This document shows, piece after piece, positions 10,498-19,511 of a stretch of DNA of 64,000 bases. A model generated the notes under the pieces. It ran no database searches. It saw nothing but the letters and a program-made list of their open reading frames with translations, and had not been told where the DNA came from. The position numbers were made by a program, and so were the translations under genes. The DNA is from Candidatus Halobonum tyrrellensis G22 (GTDB lineage: Archaea; Halobacteriota; Halobacteria; Halobacteriales; Haloferacaceae). The stretch's first letter is position 1, and the number at the start of each line of letters is the position of its first letter. The stretch is taken from the NCBI RefSeq assembly GCF_000495475.1, contig NZ_ASGZ01000037.1:60020-124019 (forward strand). Reading direction: 5' to 3'.

Positions 10498-11013
10498 CTA
10501 CTTCCGCACGTCGAGTAGCGCCACCCGCTCGTGGACCACGTCCGGGAGCGTCCCCGCGGTGGCGTCGAGTTCCGTCCGGGTGACGTCGAAGAAGTCGCGC
10601 ACCCGCTCGGGTTCGTAGTCGCCGAGCGTGTCCGCCGGGTCGAGCAGGTCGCGGACGCGGCCGGCGGCGCGCCTCTCGGCGTCGTCGTCCGCCTCCTCGC
10701 GGCCCCCTCCGGCGTCACAGACCACGACCAGCGGGCAGTCGCCTTCGGCGACGCCCATCCCGAGCGCGCGGTCGATCTGTCGGCGGCCGGCGGCGTACAG
10801 CAGTATCTCCACCCCGCGGTCGCGGGCGACGTTCTCCCCGCGGTCGACGGCCCGGTCGGCGAGTTCGACCGCGCGGCGGAGGTGGGTCGCGTCGACCACG
10901 CAGCGCGCGTCGAACGCCTGTATCGTACAGCCCGTCTCGGTCGCTATCGCGTCGAGGTCGGCGAGGAAGGCGTCGACGTCGCCGACGGTCGCCCGGCCCT
11001 CGGCGAGTCTCAC
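10498..11013 (-). CDS. cgi121: KEOPS complex subunit Cgi121
   Basis: Cgi121 is the tRNA-binding regulatory subunit of KEOPS, which makes the universal t6A37 tRNA modification. The 171-residue sequence matches the family: [28 protein letters not shown] near the N-terminus, [20 protein letters not shown] in the middle and the [11 protein letters not shown] segment near the end. The GTG start at 11013 overlaps the hel308 stop by four bases (GTGA), so it is translationally coupled to the helicase. Other KEOPS subunits are not in the window. Confidence 0.92.
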   Translation of the reverse strand: MRLAEGRATVGDVDAFLADLDAIATETGCTIQAFDARCVVDATHLRRAVELADRAVDRGENVARDRGVEILLYAAGRRQIDRALGMGVAEGDCPLVVVCDAGGGREEADDDAERRAAGRVRDLLDPADTLGDYEPERVRDFFDVTRTELDATAGTLPDVVHERVALLDVRK

Positions 11014-13286
11014 GAGAAATCACCGAACGTCGCCTGCCCGCCGTCGTCGTCGCCCTCGGCGCGTGCGGTCGCCGCGGTGGCGGCGTCGGCGGAGACGTCG
11101 TCCATCGAGGGGTCCTGCCGGCCCGCGGCTTCGAGCACGCTCTCGGCGGTCCGCTCGCGCCCGCGGAGCGCGCCCAACACGACCGACTTGTCCGCCTCGC
11201 GGAGGTCGGCGCGCGTCTCGATGCCCGCCTCGAACAGCCGACGTGCGCGCACCCGCCCGACGCCGCGGACGCCAGCGAGGTCGAGCAGTTCCTCCCGGAC
11301 GCCGTACTGCGCGCGCTTCTTCGCCTCCCGTATCGCCACGTTCACGCCCAAATCGAGTTCGCCCGCTAGCTGTTCGGCCGCGCCGAGCAGCCACTCGGCC
11401 GTCTCGACCTTCCCGCGAATGTCGCCCGGGCCGACGCCGTAGCGGTCGGTGACCCGCTCCTCGTCCACCTCGCTCGCCCAGTCTTCGATCAGCTTCGCGG
11501 TTTTGAGCGCGGCCAGCCAGTCTTCGAACGCGACGTCTTCGAACTCCGAGGGGACGCGCCCGAGAAACTCGGCCTCCCGCTCGTAGCAGAGTTCTGTGAA
11601 CGTCTCCTTGTCCCCGGACTTGAGGTAGAGCTGGTACATGTCCGGCGTCCGCGCGATCAGGTGGTACAGCCCCAGCGGCGTCGGCTCCTCGTCGGGGTGC
11701 TCGTCGCCCCACTCGCGGAGGCCGTCGACTATCTCGGCGGCGCTCATCGGGTCGAGGTAGAGCCGCGACACCGTGTGGCCGATGTTCGTGGCCGTGAGGC
11801 TCCCCTCCGACCGGTCGAGGAAGCCGTTGCGGTCGAGATACTCCAACACGCGGTCGGTCACCTCCGCCAGCCGGGCGTCGTCGTCGGTCTGGCTGGCGTA
11901 CAGCGTCCGGTCGAGGAAGTCGAGGAGTCCGGAACGGGAGTTGGCGAACCCGGAGGCGACGGTGGCGAGGATGTGGGTTCGCAGCGCGGGTTCGGCCGCG
12001 AGCTTCGACCGGACGGGTTCGGCCTCCGCCCAGACGTACCGCTCGAACAGTTCCTCCATCGTGTCGTGGTCGTTCGCGAGCAACACCGCCTCGCCGTACG
12101 GGTCGAGCCCCGGCCGGCCGGCGCGGCCCATCATCTGGTGGACCTCGAGGGTGTCGAGCGGCTGCATCCCGCCGAACTCGCCGTCGTAGCGCTTCCAGTC
12201 GCGGACCACCACCCGCCGGGCGGGCGTGTTGACGCCGGCGGCGAGCGTCGGCGTCGCGCAGATGCACTTGATCAGCCGGTCGCGGAACGCCTCTTCGACC
12301 AGCGAGCGGTGCTCGCTCGTCAGCCCCGCGTGGTGGAACGCGGCGCCGTTCGCCACGCAGTCGGCGAGCGTGTCGCTGGTGTCGGTGTCCGACGCCTCGC
12401 GCACCTCCGCCGCCAACGCCTCCAGGTCGTTCTGCTCGCCCGCCTCCAGCCGTTTCGCCGTGACGTCGGCCATGCGCTTGGCCGCCCCCTCGGCGTTCCG
12501 GCGGGAGTTGACGAACACGAGCGACGACCCCGCGTTGCCCGCGTCGTCGCGTTCGTCGAGCGCGTCCGCGACGAGGGCGGCGGTCGGCTTCTCGCCGCGG
12601 TCGACGGGCACCTCGCGCTGGCTGCCGTCGTCGAAGTTGATCGCGTTGCCGAAGTGGACGCCCGTCCGCAGGTCGATGGGGCGCCAGTCGGACTCGACGA
12701 GTTCGGCGTCGAGCCAGTCGGCCACCTCGTCGGCGTTGCCCACCGTCGCCGACAGCGCGACGGTCTGGAGACCGGGGTTGATCCGCCGGAGTTTCGCGAG
12801 CGTCACCTCGAGGGTCGGCCCGCGGTGGCCGTCGTCGACGAGGTGGACCTCGTCGGCCACCACACACGAGAGGTCGTCGACCCACGGCGCGCCGTTGCGA
12901 ATCAGCGAGTCGACCTTCTCGCTGGTGGCGACGATGATGTCCTGTGACGCGAGCCACTCGCCGTCGGACTGGTAGTTGCCCGTCGAGACGCCCACGTCGA
13001 TACCGAACTCCTCCCAGCGTTCGAACTCGGTCTTCTTCTCGCTCGCGAGCGCGCGCAGCGGGACGATGTACAGCGCCTTGCCGCCGCGCTGGACGGCCGA
13101 CAGCATCGCGAGTTCGGCTATCAGCGTCTTCCCCGAGGCGGTGGGAACGGCGGCGACGACCGACTCCCCGTCGGCGACGCCCGCCTCGACGGCGGCCTCC
13201 TGGGGGGGGTAGAACTCCGAGACGCCCTCCGACTCCAGGCGCTCTGCGACGCCCGGCGGGAGCGACGAGACGGCGGACGGCTTCAT
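11010..13286 (-). CDS. hel308: ATP-dependent DNA helicase Hel308
   Basis: Hel308 is an archaeal superfamily 2 3'-5' DNA helicase that acts at stalled replication forks. The 758-residue sequence has Walker A PTASGKT (48-54), a DEVH box (ADEVHLVDD), SATVG, the HHAGL and [13 protein letters not shown] motifs, motif [12 protein letters not shown], a winged helix and ratchet domain, and the C-terminal helix-hairpin-helix ([20 protein letters not shown]). The start at 13286 agrees with TTAAAC about 26 nt upstream. It is the first gene of the hel308-cgi121 unit. Confidence 0.96.
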   Translation of the reverse strand: MKPSAVSSLPPGVAERLESEGVSEFYPPQEAAVEAGVADGESVVAAVPTASGKTLIAELAMLSAVQRGGKALYIVPLRALASEKKTEFERWEEFGIDVGVSTGNYQSDGEWLASQDIIVATSEKVDSLIRNGAPWVDDLSCVVADEVHLVDDGHRGPTLEVTLAKLRRINPGLQTVALSATVGNADEVADWLDAELVESDWRPIDLRTGVHFGNAINFDDGSQREVPVDRGEKPTAALVADALDERDDAGNAGSSLVFVNSRRNAEGAAKRMADVTAKRLEAGEQNDLEALAAEVREASDTDTSDTLADCVANGAAFHHAGLTSEHRSLVEEAFRDRLIKCICATPTLAAGVNTPARRVVVRDWKRYDGEFGGMQPLDTLEVHQMMGRAGRPGLDPYGEAVLLANDHDTMEELFERYVWAEAEPVRSKLAAEPALRTHILATVASGFANSRSGLLDFLDRTLYASQTDDDARLAEVTDRVLEYLDRNGFLDRSEGSLTATNIGHTVSRLYLDPMSAAEIVDGLREWGDEHPDEEPTPLGLYHLIARTPDMYQLYLKSGDKETFTELCYEREAEFLGRVPSEFEDVAFEDWLAALKTAKLIEDWASEVDEERVTDRYGVGPGDIRGKVETAEWLLGAAEQLAGELDLGVNVAIREAKKRAQYGVREELLDLAGVRGVGRVRARRLFEAGIETRADLREADKSVVLGALRGRERTAESVLEAAGRQDPSMDDVSADAATAATARAEGDDDGGQATFGDFS

Positions 13287-13470
13287 CGGTGTCCCTAGTC
13301 GGGTTCTCCGGTTTAACCTATCGGGACCGCGATCCCGACCCCGCAACCCCGCGGGCGCGAGCGGGACCGGCGGCGCGTGCCACTCGTCACCGAACCCCTC
13401 CGTTTCCGGTGGAACCTCCGCGGGTCCCGGTCGCCGCGTACGAAGCCGGGTCCCCGACCCCCGCGGGCGG

Positions 13471-15351
13471 TTACGCCAGCCCCGAGAGGTCGAACTCGAA
13501 CGCCGCGACGGGCACCTCGACGTCGTGGTCGACCAGCACCGCGGGGTGGAGTTCGCCGACGACGCCGACCCGTTCGCCGTCGAGTTCCACCGCGGCCGCG
13601 CGGCCGGGGATGAAGCTCGGGTGGTCGACGGCGGGCGTCTCCAACTCCGCGTCGAAGTCGTCACACACCGCCTGCAGGCGGGCTTTGGCGTCCTCGTAGG
13701 TCGCGTCGGTCCGCGCGACGACGCCCGCGACGCGGCGCGCCTCCGCCACCCGCGTGTTCTCGTCGTCGTCGCGGTGGGCGACGAACCCGACCTCCGCGAG
13801 GTCCTGGGGGTACGACCGGTGGGTGTTGTTCTCCAACACCTGCACCAGCGAGGGGAGCGCCCACGTCCGGAGTTGGGTGTAGTCCTCGCTGTACGGGCTG
13901 GTGATCCCCACCGCCTCCTCGGCGCCGAACGCCCCCGACCCCTCCTCGATTTGCATTCGCTCGTAGTTCTCGTCGGCGGCGGTCATGTGGAAGTTGAGGG
14001 TGTCCTCGAACCCCAGTCCGACGAGCGCGGTCCGGACCGCCCGCTCCAGCCGCGAGCGCTCGTGCCGGCCGCCGACGGTGCCCACGTCCGGGTAGCGCGG
14101 CTCCAACTCGTCGAACCCGTACGCGCGGCCAACGTCGTCGATCAGGTCGAGCGGGTGGAGCACGTCCACGCGGTAGGGCGGTATCGTCACGTCGTACCGC
14201 GTCGTCTCCTCGCCGAGCGTGTAGCTCGCGTCGAGCCCCGACCGCTCGAACAGGTCGACCACCTCCTCGCGGTCCAACTCCACGCCGAGGACGGTCTCGA
14301 TCCGGTCGTGACCCACCGTCTTCTCGTCGGTGTCGAGGTCCGGCCGGACGAGTTCGGGGCCGTACTCCTCGGGGTACGTGTCGCCCTGGTAGACCACCTC
14401 GATTTCCTCTATCGCCCCGCCGCGCGCCGACAGCGCGTAACAGAGGACGACGCACATCTTGTCGATGGTCCACTGGTCGGTTCCGGTCAACTCGATGAAG
14501 AGGTCGCGCGAGTCGGTCGACACCTCCGTCCGCCGGCCGTTGATCACCGGCGGGAACGAGAACAGTCCGATCTCGTCGTAGATGGCGGGGTAGCGCTCCA
14601 GCCCCTCGACCAGGTCGGCGTACGTCTCGCCTGTCGGGTGCTCGGTGAGCACCTCGCCGGGCGTCATCGCGGCGTCGGCGTCGAGCGGGACGAACTGGTC
14701 GCCGTCCGGCTCCACCCCGCGGTAGGTGATGCTGTTCTCGCCGCTCCCGCGTGCCGGCCCCTCGTCGAGGCTCTCGGGCGGTTCCGACCCGTCGAGCGCG
14801 TCGTCGTCGATCACCGGTCCCGCGTCGGTCCCCCCCGTGTCCGCGCCGCCCGCACCGAGGCTCCCCCCCAGGTCGAGACTCCCGCCGGCGGTGCCGAGCC
14901 CCGCGCCCTTCAGCATCGTGAGGTCGTGGATGCCGATGGCGCCCTTCGCGCGCCCGCGGCCCATCGTGGCGTGGAGTTTCTCCTGCAACTGGATCAGCGA
15001 GTCGAGCGCCGCCTCGTCCAGATCAACGCCCCGGACGACCGCGCCCGTCACGTACGGCCGCTCGTCGGGAACCGACGGGTCGACCTCGATGGTCCAGTCG
15101 GGGCTGTTCGGGTCGGGAACGTGGACGCCGCGCGCGTCGCCGTACTGGTAGCGGAGCGAGCGCGCGACCCCCTCGACCGACAGGCGGTCCAGCCGGTCGG
15201 GGGCGAACTCGAACTGTTTGTCCCCGTCCTCGGTCTCGCCCTCGTACTCCAGTCCGAGCGCGAACAGGTCCGCCTCGAACTCCTCGTCGGTCTTCTCCCC
15301 GTGGCCCGTCAGCGCCCGCAGTTCGTCCGTGTCGATGTCGACGACCGGCAT
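13471..15351 (-). CDS. pheT: Phenylalanine-tRNA ligase beta subunit
   Basis: PheT, 626 residues, with PheS forms the alpha2beta2 enzyme that charges tRNA-Phe; the beta subunit carries editing and tRNA-binding domains. Archaeal-type features include [36 protein letters not shown], the B5 domain ([28 protein letters not shown]) and a C-terminal class II-like fold. About residues 158-215 are an extra Gly/Ala/Asp-rich stretch ([14 protein letters not shown], then [17 protein letters not shown]) inside an otherwise conserved region. The ATG shares one base with the pheS stop (TGATG), so they form an operon. Confidence 0.95.
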   Translation of the reverse strand: MPVVDIDTDELRALTGHGEKTDEEFEADLFALGLEYEGETEDGDKQFEFAPDRLDRLSVEGVARSLRYQYGDARGVHVPDPNSPDWTIEVDPSVPDERPYVTGAVVRGVDLDEAALDSLIQLQEKLHATMGRGRAKGAIGIHDLTMLKGAGLGTAGGSLDLGGSLGAGGADTGGTDAGPVIDDDALDGSEPPESLDEGPARGSGENSITYRGVEPDGDQFVPLDADAAMTPGEVLTEHPTGETYADLVEGLERYPAIYDEIGLFSFPPVINGRRTEVSTDSRDLFIELTGTDQWTIDKMCVVLCYALSARGGAIEEIEVVYQGDTYPEEYGPELVRPDLDTDEKTVGHDRIETVLGVELDREEVVDLFERSGLDASYTLGEETTRYDVTIPPYRVDVLHPLDLIDDVGRAYGFDELEPRYPDVGTVGGRHERSRLERAVRTALVGLGFEDTLNFHMTAADENYERMQIEEGSGAFGAEEAVGITSPYSEDYTQLRTWALPSLVQVLENNTHRSYPQDLAEVGFVAHRDDDENTRVAEARRVAGVVARTDATYEDAKARLQAVCDDFDAELETPAVDHPSFIPGRAAAVELDGERVGVVGELHPAVLVDHDVEVPVAAFEFDLSGLA

Positions 15352-16904
15352 CAGTAGGTCACCTCCGCGTTCCGCAGGAACTCAACGTCCGCGAGCGTCC
15401 CGTGGAGGTCGCGGATGTCCTCCGCGCCCGTGGTGAGCATCGCGAGGCGTTCGAGCGCCAGCCCCCACGCCATCACGTCACAGTCGACGCCCAGCGGGGT
15501 CAACACCTCCTCGCGGAACAGCCCGGAGTTGCCGATCTCGATCAGTTCGTCGGTCTCGGGGTGGCGGCCGAACAGTTCGAACGACGGCTCCGTGTACGGG
15601 TTGTAGTGGGGTTTGAATCGGACGTCCGTGATGCCGAACTGCTCGTAGAACTCGGTGAACGTCCCCATCAGGTCCCGCACCGACAGCTCCTCCGCCATCA
15701 CCCACCCTTCGATCTGGAAGAACTCCAGGAGGTGTGTGGCGTCGAGCGTGTCGTTGCGGTACACCTTCTCGACGGAGAAGTAGCGCTGCGGCTCCTCCAG
15801 TTCGCCGACCTGTTGGCCCGAGAGGTAACGCATCGACAGCGACGTGGTGTGCCCGCGGAGGTCCACCTCGCGGGCGACCGACTCGGCCCACGGCGAGTGG
15901 TAGCCGTCGCCGTCGTCGCCGACGCCGTCGCGGTGGGCGTCCTCGACGCGGTCGAGCAGGTCCTCGGGCAGGTCCCGGACCGGGGGAACGTCGAGCGCGA
16001 ACTGGTCCCAGTGGGTGCGCGCGGGGTGGTCCTGCGGCATGAACAGGCAGTCGTTGATCCAGAACTCCGCGTCGGCGTGCGGGCCGTCCATCTCCCGAAA
16101 GCCCATGCCGACGAGCACGTCCTTCACGCGCTCTGCGGCCTGTCGGAGTACGTGCACCCGGCCGCCCTCGACCGCGGGCGCGTCCGCCTCGACGTTGTAC
16201 TCGGCGAACTCGGCGTCCGCCCACTCGCCCGAGGTCAGCATCTCGGGGGTGAGCCGGTCGACGGTCTCGCTCGTCTCGACGCCCTCCATCATCGCGGTCA
16301 CGCCGTCGTCGGTGAGCGTCACCGCGCGGACGGTCCGCTCGTCGCGGTCGACCAGCCCCCGCCGTTCGAGTTGGTCGAGGGTGTCGTCGTCGACGTCGGC
16401 GTCGCTCGCGTCGCCCGCGTCGCCGTCGCCGCCGTCTCCACCCTCGCTCGCGCCGTCCGCGAGGGCGTCGAGCGCGGCGGCCTCCGCGTCCGCGTCGGGG
16501 TCGGCGTCCGGGTCGGCCGTGAGCGCGCCCGAGTCGATGTCGCCGTACCCCTTGCGGGCGTAGTTGGAGAGGGCGATGTCCACCTCGGCGCCCGAGAGGC
16601 CGGCGGCGCCGATGACCTCGCCCATCGACACCGGCTCGTCGGCCGCGCCGGCGTCGACGGCGGCGCGGTAGAGGCGGACCTCGGGGAGGGCGGCGGCGGC
16701 GTACTCGCGGCCCTCGTCGGTGAGCGTCGCGGTCGACTCGGTCCGTTCGTCGACCGCGACCAGCCCGTCGTCGCGGAGGTCGAACGCCGCGCGGGTGACG
16801 GTCTCCGGTTTCCGGTCGGTCTCCGCTGCTAGCTGTTCGACGGTCTTCGCGTCGGTCGCGCTGGCTGCGCGCAACACCGCGACCTGCGCGTCTGGGAGTC
16901 GCAT
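15351..16904 (-). CDS. pheS: Phenylalanine-tRNA ligase alpha subunit
   Basis: PheS, 517 residues, holds the class II catalytic core. The N-terminal winged-helix repeats (about 1-200) are interrupted near 135-170 by an Asp/Ala/Gly-rich run (ADPDADPDADAEAA, then GGDGGDGDAGDASDADVDDD). Class II motifs follow: MDGPHADAEFWINDCLFMPQDHPAR (motif 1-2 region), YRNDTLDATHLLEFFQIEGW (motif 2) and WGLALERLAM (motif 3). It is upstream of and coupled to pheT. Confidence 0.95.
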   Translation of the reverse strand: MRLPDAQVAVLRAASATDAKTVEQLAAETDRKPETVTRAAFDLRDDGLVAVDERTESTATLTDEGREYAAAALPEVRLYRAAVDAGAADEPVSMGEVIGAAGLSGAEVDIALSNYARKGYGDIDSGALTADPDADPDADAEAAALDALADGASEGGDGGDGDAGDASDADVDDDTLDQLERRGLVDRDERTVRAVTLTDDGVTAMMEGVETSETVDRLTPEMLTSGEWADAEFAEYNVEADAPAVEGGRVHVLRQAAERVKDVLVGMGFREMDGPHADAEFWINDCLFMPQDHPARTHWDQFALDVPPVRDLPEDLLDRVEDAHRDGVGDDGDGYHSPWAESVAREVDLRGHTTSLSMRYLSGQQVGELEEPQRYFSVEKVYRNDTLDATHLLEFFQIEGWVMAEELSVRDLMGTFTEFYEQFGITDVRFKPHYNPYTEPSFELFGRHPETDELIEIGNSGLFREEVLTPLGVDCDVMAWGLALERLAMLTTGAEDIRDLHGTLADVEFLRNAEVTY

Positions 16905-17039
16905 CTGGTTGTCGTGGGTGTGTAGGGGTTTCCGGTTAGTCGTTCCGTTACCGCCCGCGAGACGGAGCGCGGGCGCCGCGCCGGGTGAGGCGGTTTCGGG
17001 CGGACGGACGCTCCCGCGCCCGGCCGCGCTCCGCCGCCC

Positions 17040-17162
17040 TCACGCGCGGGCGAAGACGAACGCGTCGGAGAAACCGAAGGGGGCGACGGGGCCGAACGCC
17101 CGGGCGACCCGGTCGGTCGTCGGGTCGCGGGCCGACGTCGCCGCGGCGGGTTCGAGCGCCAT
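17040..17162 (-). CDS. Small protein of 40 residues, unknown function
   Basis: This short gene encodes MALEPAAATSARDPTTDRVA, then a hydrophobic/aromatic C-terminus (AFGPVAPFGFSDAFVFARA). It is supported by GC-biased third positions and by a promoter-like upstream sequence shared with the FAD oxidoreductase gene at 18722: TTTGTC, 11 bases, then AGGGTCGGGTATGG at the start codon. No family is recognised. Chance is possible for so short a frame. Confidence 0.45.
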   Translation of the reverse strand: MALEPAAATSARDPTTDRVARAFGPVAPFGFSDAFVFARA

Positions 17163-17166
17163 ACCC

Positions 17167-17192
17167 GACCCTGCGCGGGCACGGACAAAAAG
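17167..17192 (-). promoter_or_regulatory. Promoter-like element shared with the gene at 18722
   Basis: On the minus strand CTTTTTGTC is followed after 11 nt by AGGGTCGGGT and the ATG at 17162. The same arrangement, with identical spacing, precedes the ATG at 18722. The T-tract is about 27 nt from the start, as expected for a leaderless haloarchaeal promoter. Confidence 0.5.
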
Positions 17193-17292
17193 CGTTCGCC
17201 GGACGGCCGACGGCCACGCTCCGGACCCGTACCCCGGCTCGGCCGGCCGGCCCGCAGCCTCGCTGATCGCCTCGCGCGGCGTATCGTGGGGT

Positions 17293-17505
17293 GTGGCTCC
17301 CGGAGAGACGCTCCGAGACGCCCTCGTCGGTGCGGTCGTCTTGGTCGTGCCGTTGTTCCTGCCGCTGTCGCCCGCGCTCGGCGGCTGCGTGGCGGGCTAC
17401 CTCCGGTGCGGCGGCGGGAGCGAGGGCGCGAGCGTCGGCGCGTCCCTCGCCGACGAGTACGGCGAGAGACGACGGACGGTACGCGGCCTCTCGCACTCTT
17501 CCTCC
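17293..17505 (+). pseudogene. Possible remnant of a DUF5518-like small membrane protein
   Basis: Read from GTG 17293 the frame gives LRDALVGAVVLVVPLFLPLS followed by PALGGCVAGYL and GGGSEGASVGA. This resembles the start of haloarchaeal DUF5518-type proteins, where a hydrophobic helix ending in PFSPVLGGAVAGYL is followed by a Gly-rich turn. After about 60 residues similarity ends in Arg/Ser-rich sequence, and the frame then runs antisense through the FAD oxidoreductase gene. It is therefore probably a decayed fragment. The family match is from memory of the motif, not a search. Confidence 0.35.
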
Positions 17506-17552
17506 CGCTCCTCTCCGCTCCTCCCCTCCTCTTCCCCTCCCCGTTCTCGCGC

Positions 17553-18722
17553 TCACGCGACGTTCCGCTCGACGGGACCGTCCCCGCGCGCGAACCGGTC
17601 GCGGCCAAGCCCCGACACGTCGACGGTCGACGCGGCGCCGTCGAAGACGAGTTCGGCCACGAGCCGTCCGGTGGCGGGCGCGTGCTGGAACCCGTGGCCC
17701 GAGAACCCGGCGGCGGTGACGACGCCCGGCAGCGACTCCTCTATCACGGGGTGGTGGTCGGGGGTCACCGCGTACAGCCCGGCCCACCCGCCGGCGAGCC
17801 CCGACTCGGGGCCGAAGTAGTCGGCGACGTCGCCGGCGCGCGAGAGCGCCTCGGCGCTCCAGTCGAGGTCGGGCGTCTCGGAGAACCGCGCGGGGTCGGC
17901 GACCACCTCCGGCGGCGAGAACTGCCCGCCCACCAGCGCGCGGCCGTCCCGCTCGGGTCGGAAGTGGGCGGTGGTGTCGATGTCGACGACCAGCGGGTCG
18001 TCGTCGGGCACGGGCCGTTCGGGGTCGACGACGGCTATCTGCCGGCGGTGGGGCTCGACCGGCAACTCGTAGCCCGCCATCGCCGCCAGCCGCGCGGCCC
18101 ACGCGCCCGTCGCGTTGACGAGGTAGTCCGCGTCGAGCGACTCGTCCGGCGTCTCGACGCGGATCCGGCCGCCCGCCGCGCTCCCGCTCCCGTTCCCGCC
18201 GACGGAGACGCCCGTGACCGGCGTGTTGGTCCGGACGTCGACGCCGGCTTCGCGCGCGGCCGTCGCGTACCCGCCGAGCGCGAGGTGCGGGTCGGCGAAG
18301 CTGTCGTCGGGCGAGTAGGTGCCGGCGACGAACGGCTCCGGGCGGAGTCCCGCACAGCGGTCGGCCGCCTCCTCGGGGGTGACGAGGCGGCTGGGGACGC
18401 CCCGCTCCCCCTGCATCGCCACCTGCCGTTCGAACTCGGCGGCGGTGTCCGACTCGCGCGTCACGAACAGGTAGCCCGTCCGCCGTCGCTCGATGTCGGT
18501 TCCGAACCGCGCTTCGAACGTGTCCCACACGTCGAGGCTGGCTCGCGTCAACTCGACGTTCACGGGCGTCGAGTACTGCCCGCGGATGCCGCCGACCGCG
18601 CGGTCGGTGCTCCCGCTCCCGAGCCCCGCACGCTCACAGAGGACCACGTCCGCGCCGCGGCTGGCGAGTTCGTACGCGCTCGCGACCCCGACGATGCCGC
18701 CGCCCGCGACGACCACGTCCAT
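17553..18722 (-). CDS. FAD-dependent oxidoreductase, DAO family (sarcosine/D-amino-acid/glycine oxidase-like)
   Basis: A 389-residue flavoprotein that likely oxidises a secondary or D-amino acid or a related amine. The N-terminal dinucleotide-binding motif is MDVVVAGGGIVGVASAYELA, followed by the DAO features ERAGLGSGSTDRAVGGIRGQY, a substrate domain (HRRQIAVVDPERP) and the C-terminal FAD motif YAVTPDHHPVIEESLPGVVTAAGFSGHGFQHAPATG. The ATG at 18722 is fixed by this motif and by the TTTGTC element about 27 nt upstream. Nearby is an ornithine cyclodeaminase-like enzyme, so a role in amino-acid catabolism is plausible but unproven. Confidence 0.88.
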   Translation of the reverse strand: MDVVVAGGGIVGVASAYELASRGADVVLCERAGLGSGSTDRAVGGIRGQYSTPVNVELTRASLDVWDTFEARFGTDIERRRTGYLFVTRESDTAAEFERQVAMQGERGVPSRLVTPEEAADRCAGLRPEPFVAGTYSPDDSFADPHLALGGYATAAREAGVDVRTNTPVTGVSVGGNGSGSAAGGRIRVETPDESLDADYLVNATGAWAARLAAMAGYELPVEPHRRQIAVVDPERPVPDDDPLVVDIDTTAHFRPERDGRALVGGQFSPPEVVADPARFSETPDLDWSAEALSRAGDVADYFGPESGLAGGWAGLYAVTPDHHPVIEESLPGVVTAAGFSGHGFQHAPATGRLVAELVFDGAASTVDVSGLGRDRFARGDGPVERNVA

Positions 18723-18726
18723 ACCC

Positions 18727-18752
18727 GACCCTCGGTAACGCGTGACAAAGAG
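18727..18752 (-). promoter_or_regulatory. Promoter-like element of the FAD oxidoreductase gene
   Basis: On the minus strand CTCTTTGTC, 11 nt, then AGGGTCGGGT precedes the ATG at 18722. It matches the element upstream of the 40-residue gene at 17162, including the spacing. Confidence 0.5.
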
Positions 18753-18842
18753 CTTGTCCCGGCGGCCGTCGCCGTCGGATCTACACACGTCCCGGGCGGA
18801 GCCGTGGGCGGACTTACCACACTCGGTCGCGAACACCCGTCT

Positions 18843-19433
18843 ATGTCGCTCCCGGTCGGCCTCCTACCCGTCTTCGCGTTCGTCCTCACGGTCGGCGTGT
18901 CGGTCCCGGCGACGCTCGGCGCGCACCTCGCCCTTCGCGCCGGCGGGTCGTTCGGGTCCGCGCTCCGGGGGGCACTGGTCGAGGCCGGCCTCCTCTACCT
19001 CGTCGGCGTCGGCGTCATCCACTTCGTCGCGGGCGGCGGGTCGCTGTGGGGCGGGACGACGATGCTCGTCGTCGTCGGGCTCGCCGCTGCGGTCGTGTTG
19101 GTGGCGCTCCCGCTCGCTGTCGGACGGTGGGTCGTCGGCCGCGTACGGAACCTCGGTCCCGACGAGGCGCTCCGGTTCGCGGCGTACGGCTGGCCGGTCG
19201 CCGCGGCCGCGGTGTTCGGCGTGTTCGTCGCGCCCGCCGGCCCGGGTCCCGCGGGCGGGCACCTGCTCTCGCTCGGCGGCCCGACGACCTGCCTCGCGGG
19301 GTTCTGTGGGGTCCCCGTCTCGCTGGCGGCCGCCGCGGCGCTCGAACTCCTCGTCGCCCTCGTCGGCCCCGGCGTCGTCGGGGCGGCGGTCCACGCCTCG
19401 GTGGCGCGGACGCGCCGGGCCGCGCGGTCGTAG
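18843..19433 (+). CDS. Multi-pass membrane protein, unknown function
   Basis: A 196-residue hydrophobic protein with about five predicted transmembrane helices: LPVFAFVLTVGVSVPATLGA, LVEAGLLYLVGVGVIHFVAG, TTMLVVVGLAAAVVLVALPL, YGWPVAAAAVFGVFVAPAG and a last helix rich in Ala, Leu and Val. A charged segment (RWVVGRVRNLGPDEALR) lies between helices 3 and 4, and the C-terminus is Arg-rich and probably cytoplasmic. It is divergent from the FAD oxidoreductase and 78 bp upstream of the cyclodeaminase gene. No family assigned. Confidence 0.8.
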   Translation: MSLPVGLLPVFAFVLTVGVSVPATLGAHLALRAGGSFGSALRGALVEAGLLYLVGVGVIHFVAGGGSLWGGTTMLVVVGLAAAVVLVALPLAVGRWVVGRVRNLGPDEALRFAAYGWPVAAAAVFGVFVAPAGPGPAGGHLLSLGGPTTCLAGFCGVPVSLAAAAALELLVALVGPGVVGAAVHASVARTRRAARS

Positions 19434-19511
19434 CCGGGTCGCGCCCTCGCGCGTCGCTCGACCGCGAACCGCGGGGAAACGACCAACACGCCGCGCGCGA
19501 TACTGAGACCC

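Noticed and set aside
13525..15357. 610-codon frame antisense to pheT
   Set aside because: Composition (Val/Arg/His/Leu repeats) is that of antisense DNA to acidic genes; pheT itself is unmistakable.
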